From Kitasatospora xanthocidica (GTDB lineage: Bacteria; Actinomycetota; Actinomycetes; Streptomycetales; Streptomycetaceae): a stretch of DNA of 48,664 nucleotides. The position numbers were made by a program, and so were the translations under genes. Where the stretch lies: assembly GCF_014656195.1 (NCBI RefSeq), contig NZ_BNBY01000046.1, positions 1 to 48,664 of the forward strand. Reading direction: 5' to 3'. The first letter of the stretch is position 1. Each line of letters starts with the position of its first letter. The notes beneath the pieces are model-generated. The model was not told where the DNA came from. It searched no databases and was given only the letters and a program-made list of their open reading frames with translations. Shown in pieces: positions 1 through 12,000 of the stretch.

Positions 1-3000
1 TGGTGGGGGTGGCTTCGCGCAGGAGGGTGGTGAGGGTGTGGCGGTCGGTGGTGTCGCAGGCCACGATGCGGACGGTGGCGCCGAGTTGGGTGAGTTCGGT
101 GGTGAGTTGGGTGGCGCCGGGTGCGTCGGGTCCGCGGCGGCTGGTGAGGAGGAGGTGGCGGACGCCGTGGTGGGTGATGAGGTGGCGGGCGATCAGTGCG
201 CCGAGGGTGCCGGTGCCGCCGGTGATGAGGACGGTGGCGTCGGGGTCGAAGGGGGTGGGTTGGTGGGTGGTGTCCACCGACGCCCGGACCAACTGCGGAG
301 TGTGGAACGTGCCTTCACGGAGCACGAGTTCGGGCTGACCGACCGGGACGTCACTGGGGTCGGTCGCGCTCTCCACGTCCAGCAGGGTGATGCGGTCGGG
401 CTGCTCGTTCTGGGCGCTGCGGATCAGTCCCCAGGCAGCGGCGGCGGTCGGGTCCACCAGGTCCTCGGGGCGGGCCGCGACGGCCTGGCGGGTGGTCACC
501 AGGAGGTGGCCGGCGGCGTACCGCGGCTCGGTGAGGAACTCCTGTAGCCGGCCGAGGAGATGGTGCAGGTCGGTGGTCTCCGGGGTGAGGCTCAGCTGGA
601 GCAGGTCGGGAGCCGGGGCATCCGGGGCGAGGTCCGCCCAGGCCACGGGCACCGCCGTGGTCACGGCGGCCGTCAGCGGCTTCCAGACGACCCGGTAGAG
701 GTTGCGGGCGGTGCCGGCGGCGGCGATCTGGGCCGGGTCGAACTCGCGCAGGGTGAGCGAGTCCAGGGTCAGCACAGGTCGGCCGGTGGTGTCGGCCGCG
801 GTGAGTGCGACCTCGCCGGTGCGGCGCGGGGTGATCCGCACGCGCAGAGCACGCGCGCCGGTGGCGTGCAGGTGCAGGCCGGACCAGGAGAACGGCAGCG
901 CGGTCCGCTCGGAGGCGGCGCTGGTCAGCGTGATGGTGTGCAGTGCGGCGTCGAGCAGCGCGGGGTGCAGGTTGTACGGCGTCGCGTCCTCGGTCTCGGT
1001 CTCGGGGAGGGCGATCTCGGCGTAGACGTCCTCGCCGAGGCGCCAGGCGGCGCGTACGCCCTGGAACACCGGGCCGTAGCCGAGGCCGTCGGTGGCCAGC
1101 CGGTCGTAGTGGCCGTCGAGGGGGATCGGTTCGGCGCCGGTGGGGGGCCAGGTGGTGAGTGGTTCGGGTGTCGCGTCGGTGGTGGGGGCGAGGGTGCCTT
1201 CGGCGTGGCGGGTCCAGTCCTGCTCGTCGGGGAGGCGGGAGTGGATGGTGAGGGTGCGGCGGCCGGTGGCGTCCGGTGCGGTGACGGTGGTCTGGAGCTG
1301 GACGGCGCCCTGCTCGGGGACGGTCAGCGGGGCGTGGAGCGTCAGCTCTTCGACGACCGGGCAGCCGGTCCGGTCGCCGGCCTGGGTGGCCAGCTCGACG
1401 AAAGCCGTGCCGGGCAGGACGACGCTGTCGGCGACCTGGTGGTCGGCGAGCCAGGCCAGGGCGTCGAGGGAAAGCCGGGCGGTGACGTGGGTGGCGCCGT
1501 CGGGGGTGTCGATGGCGACGCCGAGCAGCGGGTGGTCGGGGCTGCTGGATCCGGCCGGGGTGGCGAGCCAGTAGCGCTGGTGCTGGAAGGCGTAGGTCGG
1601 CAGGTCGACGGTGCGGCCGGAGGCGGTGAGGGTCACAGGGATGCCCTTGGTGTGGAGGGTGGCGAGGGCGATGACCAGCTGGTGGACCTCGGGGTGGTTG
1701 CGGTGTCCGGTGGGGGTGGTGTTGTCGGTGAGGGGGGTGAGGGCGGCGTCGGGGCCCACTTCGAGGTGGGTGGTGACGCCCTGTTCGGTGAGGTGGGTGA
1801 CGGCGTCGTGGTAGCGGACGGTGCCGCGGAGGTGGTTGACCCAGTAGTCGGCGTTGGCGTCGGTGAGGGGCTGGCCGGTGAGGTTGGAGATGACCGGGAT
1901 GGTCGGCGTGTGGTGGGTGATGCTCTTGGCGGCCGTCCTGAAGTCTTCGAGGATCGGGTCCATGAGGGGGGAGTGGAAGGCGTGAGAGACCTTCAGCCGG
2001 GTGTGCTTGCGGTCAGCGAACTGTGCGAGCACTGCGTCCACGGCGGCTTCAGTTCCTGAGATGACGACGCTGTCGGCGGAGTTGACGGCGGCGATGGTGA
2101 CGTCGTCGGTCAGGTGCGAGATGACTTCGTCTTCGGTGGCGCGCAGGGCGGCCATCGAGCCGCCGGTGGGCAGGGACTGCATGAGGCGGGCGCGGGCGGA
2201 GACAAGGGTGCAGGCGTCCTCCAACGTGAGGATGCCGGAGGCGTGGGCGGCGGTGATCTCGCCGAGGGAGTGCCCGGCCAGGTAGTCGGCGCGAACTCCC
2301 AGCGACTCCAGCAGCCGGTACAGCGCGGTTTCGAAGGCGAAGAGGGCGAGTTGGGCGGTGCCGGTCTGGTTGAGCGCGTCCGGGTCCTCGCCCCACATCA
2401 CCTCCCGCACGGGGACGTCGAAGCGCTCCAGCACGGCATCCAGTGCCGAGGCGAAGACGGGGAACGCCTCGTACAGCTCCTGTCCCATGCCGAGGCGTTG
2501 CGCGCCCTGACCGGTGAACAGGAACGCCAGCTGCCCGTCGGTGGCCGTGCCGGTGACGACGGAGGAGAGTCGCTTGCCCTCGGCCAGTGCGCGGAGCCCG
2601 TCGAGGAGTTCGTCGCGTCCGCTGCCGATGACCACGGCCCGCTGGTCCAGCTGGGCCCGGGTGGTGGCGAGGGAGTGGGCGATGTCGCGCGGGTCGGCGT
2701 CGGTCGCCTCGACGTGCGCGAGCAGCCGGGCCGCCTGGTCGCGCAGCGCGGCTTCGGTGTGCCCGGAGAGCGGCCACGCCAGCGTAAGGGAGGCGTCGTT
2801 CGGGCCGGTCGTCGGCGTGGCGGCCGTCGTGCGGGGGCCCTGCTCGATGATGACGTGGGCGTTGGTGCCGGAGATGCCGAAGGAGGAGACGGCGGCCCGA
2901 CGAGGACGCCCGGTCTCCGGCCATTCCCTCGCCTCGGTGAGGAGTTCGACCGAGCCCTCGATCCAGTCGACGTGCGTGGACGGCTTGTCGACGTGCAGCG

Positions 3001-6000
3001 TCCTCGGCAGCACGCCGTGCCGCATGGCCTCGACCATCTTGATGATGCCGCCGACGCCGGCCGCGGCCTGCGAGTGTCCGATGTTGGACTTCAACGAGCC
3101 CAGCCACAGCGGCTCTTGACGGTCCTGCCCGTAGGTGGCCATGAGGGCCTGGGCCTCGATCGGGTCGCCGAGCGTGGTGCCCGTCCCGTGCGCCTCGACC
3201 GCGTCGACCTCGGCCGCCGTCAGTTGGGCGTTGGCGAGGGCCTGGCGGATGACGCGCTGCTGGGCGGGGCCGTTGGGGGCGGTGAGGCCGTTGGAGGCGC
3301 CGTCCTGGTTGACGGCCGTGCCGCGGACGACGGCGAGCACCGGGTGGCCGTTGCGTCGGGCGTCGGAGAGCCGTTCGACGAGCAGCATGCCGACGCCCTC
3401 GGCCCAGCCGGTGCCGTCCGCCGTGTCGGAGAAGGCCTTGCAGCGGCCGTCCGCCGACAGGGCGCCCTGGGTGCTGAACTCGACGAAGGTCGAGGCGGTG
3501 GCCATGACGGTGGCGCCGCCGGCCAGCGCGAGGTCGGATTCGCCGTTGCGCAGGGCCTGGCAGGCGAGGTGCAGGGCGACCAGGGAGGAGGAGCAGGCGG
3601 TGTCGACGGTCATCGCCGGGCCCTCGAACCCGAAGGTGTAGGAGACGCGACCGGAGGCGACGCTCGGCCGGCTGCCGTTGCCCACGTACCCTTCGTAGCC
3701 GGCCGGGAGCGGGCGCAGCCGGGCGCCGTAGTCGTCGTACATGATCCCGGTGAAGACGCCGGTGTTGCTGCCGCGCAGCGTGGTCGGGTCGAGTCCGGCG
3801 CGTTCCAGGGACTCCCAGGTGGTCTCCAGCAGCAGGCGCTGCTGCGGGTCCATCGCGACGGCCTCGCGCGGGTTGATGCCGAAGAAGGCCGGGTCGAACT
3901 CGGCGGCCTCGTGCAGGAACCCGCCTTCGCGGGTGTAGGAGGTGCCGGGGTGCTCGGGGTCCGCGTGGTAGATGGAGTCGACGTCCCAGCCGCGGTCGCC
4001 GGGGAACTCGGAGACGGCGTCGACGCCGTCGGCGACCAGCCGCCACAGGTCCTCGGGTGAGGAGACCCCGCCGGGGTAGCGGCAGGCCATGCCGATGATG
4101 GCGATCGGCTCGTCGGAGCCGCTGACCGTGGCGGTCGGGGCGGGGGTGTCCGCCTCGGGCCGCCCGCCGAACAGGGCTTGGTGGAGGTGGTCGGCGAGGG
4201 CGGTCGGGGTGGGGTAGTCGAAGGTGACGGTGCTGGGCAGGCGCATCCCGGTGGCGCCGCTGAGCCGGTTGCGCAGCTCGACGGCGGCCAGGGAGTCGAA
4301 GCCCAGCTCCTTGAACGAGCGGGCGGCGGGCACGGACGCGCTGTCGCTGTGGCCGAGGACCGCCCCGGCGGTGCTCTGGACGAGGGCCAGTACTTGGGCG
4401 CGCTGGTCGCCCACGCCGGTGCCGCCGAGCGTCGGGCGGTCGGGACGCTGTGCGCGGGCCGGGGCGGCCGGGACGAGCGAGCCGAGGACGGCCGGCAGGG
4501 TGCCGGCGGCGGCGCGGGCGCGCAGCGCGGCGCGGTCGAGCCTGACGGCGACGGGGGCCGGCCGGCCGGAGGCCAAGGCGATGTCGAACAGGCGCAGGCC
4601 GAACTCCGTGTCGTGGGCCGGGATTCCGGCCCGGGCCCAGCGCGCCAGGTCCGCCTCCTCCAGCTGCCCGGCCATGCCGGTCGTCGTCTCCCAGAGCCCC
4701 CACGCGATGGAGGTGGCGGGCAGTCCCCGGGCGTGGCGGTGCGCGGCGAGGGCGTCCAACTGGGTGTTCGCGGCGGCGTAGTTGGCCTGGCCGGGGGTGC
4801 CGAGGACGCCCGAGACGGAGGAGAAGAGGACGAAGTGGGTGAGGTCGAGGCCGAGTTGGAGGCTGAGCTCGTGGAGGTGCTGGGCGGCCTCGGACTTGGG
4901 CGCCAGGACGGAGCCCAGACGCTCCGGCGTGAGCAGGGTGAGCGTGCCGTCGTCGGTGATGCCGGCGGTGTGGACGATCGCGCGGACGGTGGGGGTGGCC
5001 TCGCGCAGGACGGTGGCGAGGGCGTCGCGGTCGGTGGCGTCGCAGGCCACCACGCGGACGGTGGCGCCGAGTTCGGTGAGTTCGGTGGTGAGTTCGGTGG
5101 CGCCGGGGGCGTCCGGTCCGCGGCGGCTGGTGAGGAGGAGGTGGCGGACGCCGTGTGCGGTGACCAGGTGGCGGGCGACCAGGGCGCCCAGGCTGCCGGT
5201 GCCGCCGGTGATCAGGACCGTGCCGTCCCGGTCGAGCGCCGGGTCGCCGGCCTCGTCCGACGGCCGCCCGGTCACTCGGACGACCCGCGGGACGAGGCTC
5301 GTGCCGGCGCGCAGCGCGAGCTGCGGCTCGCCGAGGGCCACGGCGGAGGCCAGCAGGGCGTCGGAGGCCTCCGAGCCATCCGTGTCGACCAGCGTGAACC
5401 GGCCGGGGTGCTCGCTCTGCGCGGTGCGCACCAGGCCCCAGACGGCGGCGGCGGCGAGGTCCTCCACGGGCTCTCCCGCGCTGGTCGCGACCGCGCGGCG
5501 GGTGACGAGCATCAGGTGGGTGTCGGCCAGCCGCTCCGCGGCCAGCCAGGCCTGCAGGAGGGACAGCACCTCCTGGGCGGTGGCGCCGAGGTCGGTCGCC
5601 CGCTGCGGGGCCAGGGCGACGACGGTGTCAGGCGCCGGCGTGCCCCCGTCCAGGGCGGTCATCAGTGCGGAGAGCCCGGCGAACCGGTCGGCGGCGGCGT
5701 CGGTGAGGGAGTCCGGCGCGGTGCCGAGGACGGCCAGGCGGCCGGCCGAGCCGGTACGGCCCGGGGCGGGACGAGCCGGGGCAGGACCCCACACCAGGTC
5801 GAGCAGGGCGTCGGAACCGGTCGGGGCTGCGGCGATCCGCTCCCGGGCGACCGGGCGCAGCACCAGCCGTTCGACCTCGGCCACCGGGTTCCCCGCCGGA
5901 TCGGAGATGACGAGCGCCACCGCGTCGGGAGCCGTCCTGGTCACCCGGACGAGGAGGGTGGTCGGCGCCTGGGCGTACAGGGTGACGCCCGTCCACGCGA

Positions 6001-9000
6001 ACGGGATGTCCAGCGCCTCGCCGTCGATCAGCGCGGCGTGCAGCACGGCGTCGAGCAGGGCGGGGTGCAGGCCGTACGCCTCGGCCTGGTCGGCACCCGG
6101 CAGGGAGATCTCGGCGTACACCTCCTCGCCGACTCGCCACGCCGCGCGAAGACCCCGGAACGCCGGGCCGTACTCGTACCCCCGGTCGGCGAGCCGGTCG
6201 TAGAGGTCGGTGACGTCGATCGGCTCGGCCGAGGCGGGGCGGGCGAGCCGGGTGGCCGGCGCGCCCGCCGGGCTCTGCGAGGCGAGCACGCCCTCGGCGT
6301 GCCGCACCCAGTCGGCGTCCTCGGCAACCCTGGCGTGGACGGTGACCGCACGCTGCCCCGCACCGTCCTCGGGCGCCAGCGAGATCCGCAGCTGCACACC
6401 GCCGGTGCGGGGCAGCGCCAGCGGGGCCTCCAGGGTCAGCTCGCTCAGGTACGGGTGGCCGGTGTGGTGGCCGGCGTGCACGACCAGGTCGACGAAGGCG
6501 CTGGCCGGGAGGATCGGGGTGCCCGCGATCCGGTGGTCGGCGAGCCAGGGGTGGGTGTCGAGGCTGAGACGGCCGGTGAGGTGCGTGACGCGGTCGGGGG
6601 TTTCGATGACGGCGCCGAGCAGGGGGTGGCCGGTGGCGGGGAGACCGGTGGAGCTGGGGGCGATCCAGTAGCGCTTGCGCTGGAAGGCGTAGGTGGGGAG
6701 GGGGATGGTGTGGGCGGTGGGGTTGAGGGGGGTGAGGTGGAGGGTGGCGAGGGCGGTGACCAGCTGACGGGGTTCGGGGTGGTTGCGGCTTGTGGTGGGG
6801 GTGGTGTTGGGGGTGAGGGGGGTGAGGGCGGCGTCGGGGCCTATTTCGAGGTGGGTGGTGACGCCCTGTTCGGCGAGGTGGGTGATGGTGTGGTGGTAGC
6901 GGACGGTGCCGCGGAGGTGGTTGACCCAGTAGTCGGCGTTGGCGTCGGTGAGGGGTGTCCCGGTGAGGTTGGAGATGACCGGGATGGTCGGGGCGTGGTG
7001 GGTGATGCTCGTGGCGATGGCCCGGAAGTCTTCGAGGATCGGGTCCATGAGGGGGGAGTGGAAGGCGTGGGAGACCTTCAGGCGGGTGTGCTTGCGGTCG
7101 GAGACCTGTGCGAGCACGGCCTCGACGGCTGCCTCATCGCCCGAAATGACCACGCTGTCAGCCGAGTTGACGGCCGCGATCGTCACGTCCTCGCCGAGCA
7201 GCGGGAGGATTTCGTCTTCGGTGGCGCGTAGGGCGGCCATGGCTCCGCCGGTGGGGAGGGATTGCATGAGGCGGGCGCGGGCGGAGACGAGGGTGCAGGC
7301 GTCGTCGAGGGTGAGGATGCCGGAGGCGTGGGCGGCGGTGATCTCGCCGAGGGAGTGTCCGGCGAGGTAGTCCGGGCGCACGCCCAGCGACTCCAGCAGT
7401 CGGTACAGCGCGGTTTCGAAGGCGAAGAGGGCGAGTTGGGCGGTGCCGGTCTGGTTGAGGGCGTCCGGGTCCTCGCCCCACATGACCTCCCGGACGGGGG
7501 CGTCGAAGCGTGCGAGGACGTCGTCCAGCGCCGAGGCGAAGACGGGGAACGCCTCGTACAGCTCCCGGCCCATGCCGAGGCGTTGGGCGCCCTGGCCGGT
7601 GAAGAGGAAGGCGAGGCGGCCGGTGAGGGGCTGGCTGCTGACGATCCCGGGGTGGTTCTTCCCTTCGGCCAGTGCGCGGAGCGCGTCGAGGAGTTCGTCG
7701 CGTCCGGTGCCGATGACGACGGCCCGCTGGTCCAGCTGGGCGCGGGTGGTGGTGAGGGAGTGGGCGATGTCGCGCGGGTCGGCGTCGGTCACCTCGATGT
7801 GGGCGAGCAGGCGGGTGGCCTGGTCGCGCAGGGCGTCGGGGGTGCGGGCGGACAGGGGCCAGGCCAGCGGCAGGGCGGGTTCGGTGGCCGGGGTGGCCGG
7901 TTCGATGGCTGCCGGTTCGGGGGCCTGTTCGATGATGACGTGGGCGTTGGTGCCGGAGATGCCGAAGGAGGAGACGGCGGCCCGGCGAGGACGCCCGGTC
8001 TCGGGCCATTCCCTTGCCTCGGTGAGGAGTTCGACCGAGCCCTCGGTCCAGTCGACGTGCGTGGACGGCGTATCGACGTGCAACGTCTTCGGCAGGACGC
8101 CGTGCCGCATCGCCTCGACCGTCTTGATGATGCCGCCGACGCCGGCCGCGGCCTGGGCGTGCCCGATGTTGGACTTCAACGATCCAAGGAGGAAAGGAAG
8201 TTCGCGGTCCTGTCCGTAGGTGGCGAGCAGCGCCTGGGCCTCGATCGGGTCACCCAGTGCGGTGCCGGTGCCGTGCGCCTCCACGGCGTCGATGTCCGCT
8301 GCCGTGAGCTGGGCGTTGGCGAGGGCCTGGCGGATGACGCGCTGCTGGGCGGGCCCGTTGGGGGCGGTGAGGCCGTTGGAGGCGCCGTCCTGGTTGATCG
8401 CCGTGCCGCGCACCACGGCCAGGATCCGGTGCCCGTTGCGTCGGGCGTCGCTGAGCCGTTCGACGAGCAGCATGCCGACGCCCTCGGCCCAGCCGGTGCC
8501 GTCCGCGGAGTCCGAGAAGGCCTTGCACCGCCCGTCCGCCGACAGCCCGCGCTGGCGGCTGAACTCCACCAGCATGCCGGGTGTCGACATGACCGCGGCG
8601 CCGCCCGCGAGCACCAGGTCGGATTCGCCGGTGCGCAGTGACTGGGCGGCCATGTGCAGCGCGACCAGGGAGGACGAGCAGGCGGTGTCGACGGTGACGG
8701 CCGGGCCCTCGAACCCGAAGGTGTACGCGATCCGGCCGGAGGCGACGCTCGCCGTGGTGCCGGTGAGGAGGTAGCCGTTGAGCTTCTCCGCGGTCTCGTA
8801 CAGGCGCGGGCCGTACTCGGGGGACATGATGCCGGTGAAGACGCCGGTGTTGCTGCCGCGCAGGGTGGCCGGGTCGATGCCGGCGTGCTCCAGGGCCTCC
8901 CAGGTGGTCTCCAGCAGCAGGCGCTGCTGCGGGTCCATCGTCTGGGCCTCGCGGGGGCCGATGCCGAAGAACGCGGCGTCGAAGGTGTCGGCGCCGGTGA

Positions 9001-12000
9001 GGAAGCCGCCGGCGCGGGCGTAGGTGCGGCCGGGCAGGCCGGGCTCCGGGTCGTAGAGCTCGCCGAGGTCCCAGCCGCGGTCGGTGGGGAAGGCGGAGAC
9101 GGCGTCGACGCCGTCGGCGACCAGCCGCCACAGGTCCTCGGGTGAGGAGACCCCGCCGGGGTAGCGGCAGGCCATGCCGATGATGGCGATCGGCTCGTCG
9201 GGGCGCGGGCCGGTGGCGGTCCCGGGGTGTGCCGGGGCGAGGGGGTTCCCGGCTGGGGCGGGGCCGGTGATCCGGGTGTGGAGGTGGCGGACGACGTCGC
9301 CCGGGGTCGGGTGGTCGTACGTGGTGGTGCTGGGGACGGGCAGGCCGGTGACGGAGGCGAGGCGGGTGCAGAACTCGACCGTCAGCGTGGAGTCGAAGCC
9401 GAGGTCCTTGAAGGTGCGGTCCGGGTCGAGGGTGTCGGCGGTGGCGTGGCCGAGGACGACGGCGGCCTGGGTGCGGACGAGTTCGTGCAGGCGGTCCAGC
9501 CGTTCCGTGTCCGGGAGTTGGGCCAGTCGTTCGGCCCAGCCGAGCTCCCGGCCCGCCGGCTCCGGTTCCGTAGCCGTAGCCGTAGCCGTAGCCGTAGCCG
9601 CAGCCGTGGCCGCGACCGGGCGGTGCGGGACGGCGCCCCGCGCCGTGCCGGGCGCGGACTCGTCGGCCGCCCAGTGGCGTTCGCGCTGGAACGGGTACGT
9701 CGGCAGGGCCGTGGTGGCCGTCGGCCGGCCGCTGAGCAGCTGTCGCCAGGGCACGTCCACGCCCCGGGTGTGCAGCTCGGCGAGGCCGGTCAGCACGCGC
9801 GGCCACTCGGCCTCGTTGCGGCGCAGGGTGCTGATGACGACGGGCGGCTGCTCGGCGCCGGCCAGGGTCAGCCGGATGCCGCCGAGCAGCACCGGGTGCG
9901 GGCTGCTCTCGACGAACACGCCGTGGCCGTCGGCGGCGAGGGCCTCGACGGCCTGCCGGAATAGCACCGGTCGGCGCAGGTTGGCGTACCAGTACTCGGC
10001 GGTGAGCTCGGCGGTGTCCAGGGGTGCGCCGGTGACGGTGGAGTAGAACGGGATGTCGGAGCTGCGCGGGGTGAGCGTGCCGAGCTCGGCGAGCAGCCGC
10101 CGCTCGATCGGCTCGACGCCGGCGGAGTGCGACGGGTAGTCGATGTTGACGAGCCGCCCGGGGGCGTTGCGGGCGGCGCACCGTTCCAGCAGCGCGGTGA
10201 CGGCCTCGGTGGGGCCGCACAGGACGGTGTTGCTGGGGCTGTTGTAGGCGCCGATCTCGATCGGGGCGCCGGATTCGGCGATCAGCTCGGCGACCTCGTC
10301 GGCCGGCAGCGGCACGGAGGCCATGTTGCCGCTCTGCCGCAGTTCCATCAGGACCTTGCTGCGCAGGGCGCTGATCCGGGCCGCCTCGCGCAGGGTGAAG
10401 GCGCCGGCGATGTGGGCGGCGGCGATCTCGCCCTGGGAGTGTCCGACGACGGCGTCGGGGCGGATGCCGAGGGACTCCCAGAGCCTGGCGAGCGAGACCA
10501 TCACGGCGAACAGCGCGGGCTGCACGACGTCGGAGCGGTCCAGCGAGGGTGCGCCGGGGGCCTGGCGCAGGACGTCGAGCAGTGACCAGTCGAGGTGTTC
10601 GGCGAGCGCGGCGTCGCAGGCCTCCAGGTGCTGCCGGAAGACCGGGGAGCGGTCGAGCAGGCCGACGGCCATGCCGTGCCACTGGGATCCCTGGCCGGGG
10701 AAGACCAGGACGGTGCCGCCGGTGCGGCCGGCCCGGCCGCGGACGAGACGGGGGGCGTCCTCGCCGAGGGCGAGGGCGTCCAGGCCGGCGAGCAGCCGGG
10801 CGCGGTCCTCGCCGACGAGGACGGCGCGGTGTTCGAAGGTGGCGCGGGTGGTGGCGAGCGACCAGCCGATCCGCTCGTCGTCGGGCTCCGGGTGCCGGTC
10901 GAGGTGTTCGCGAAGCCGGGCGGCCTGGGCGCGCAGCGCCGGCTCGGTCCGGCCGGACAGCAGCCACGGGACCATCGGCACCCGCGGGGCCTCGGCGTCC
11001 CCGCCGGCCTCGGGCGCCGGGAGGTCGGCGGGCGGACCGGAGAGCACCAGGTGGCAGTTGGTCCCGCCGATGCCGAAGGAGCTGACGCCCGCCAGCAGCG
11101 GGCGGTCCGGGTGCGGCCACGGCCCGGCCTCGGTCTGGACGCGCAGCTTCCAGCCGTCCAGGTCGATCCGCGGGTTGGGGTGCTCGTAGTGCAGGCTGGC
11201 GGGGATCCGCCGGTGGTGGACGCTGAGGACGGCCTTCAGCAGGCCGGCGATGCCGGCGGCGCCCTCCAGGTGCCCGATGTTGGTCTTGGCCGAGCCGACC
11301 AGCAGCGGTTCGGTGCGCTCGGTGCCGTACGCCCGGCCGAGCGCCTCGGCCTCGATCGGGTCGCCGATCCGGGTGCCGGTGCCGTGCAGTTCGACGTACT
11401 GGACGGCGGCGGGGTCGACCCCGGCCCGGTCGCAGGCGGCGCGCAGGACCGCCGCCTGGGTGGTGGGGCCGGGCTTGGCCAGGCCGTCGGTGCCGCCGTC
11501 GCTGTTGACCGCGCTGCCGCGGATCACGCCGTACACGGTGTCGCCGTCGGCGAGGGCGCGGGCGAGCGGCTTGAGGACGAGGACGGCACCGCCCTCGCCG
11601 CGGACGTAGCCGTTGGCGCGGGCGTCGAAGGTGGCGCACCGTCCGTCCGGCGAGAGGGCGCCGAACTTGGCGACCGCGACGGCGCTCTCCGGCAGCAGGT
11701 TGAGGCTGACGCCGCCGGCCAGCGCGAGGCTCGACTCGCCCTTGCGCAGGCTCTCGACGGCGAGGTGCACCGCCACCAGCGAGGAGGACTGGCCGGTGTC
11801 GACGGTCAGGCTGGGGCCGTGCGCGCCGAGCAGGTAGGAGAGCCGGTTGGCGATGACGCCGTTCTGCAGGCCGGTGAGGCTGTGGGTGTCGAGCTGCCGG
11901 GGGCCGTGCTGCTGGAGGAGGGTGGCGTAGTCGTGGGCGATGGCGCCGACGAACACGCCGGTGGCGGTGCCGTGCAGGGTGTCGGGGAGCAGCCGGGCGT

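Noticed and set aside
11780..11800. Frameshift or sequencing error as the cause of the missing KS cysteine
   Set aside because: The frame is continuous on both sides and the Gln for Cys change at this exact site is the known KSQ signature, in a loading module context.
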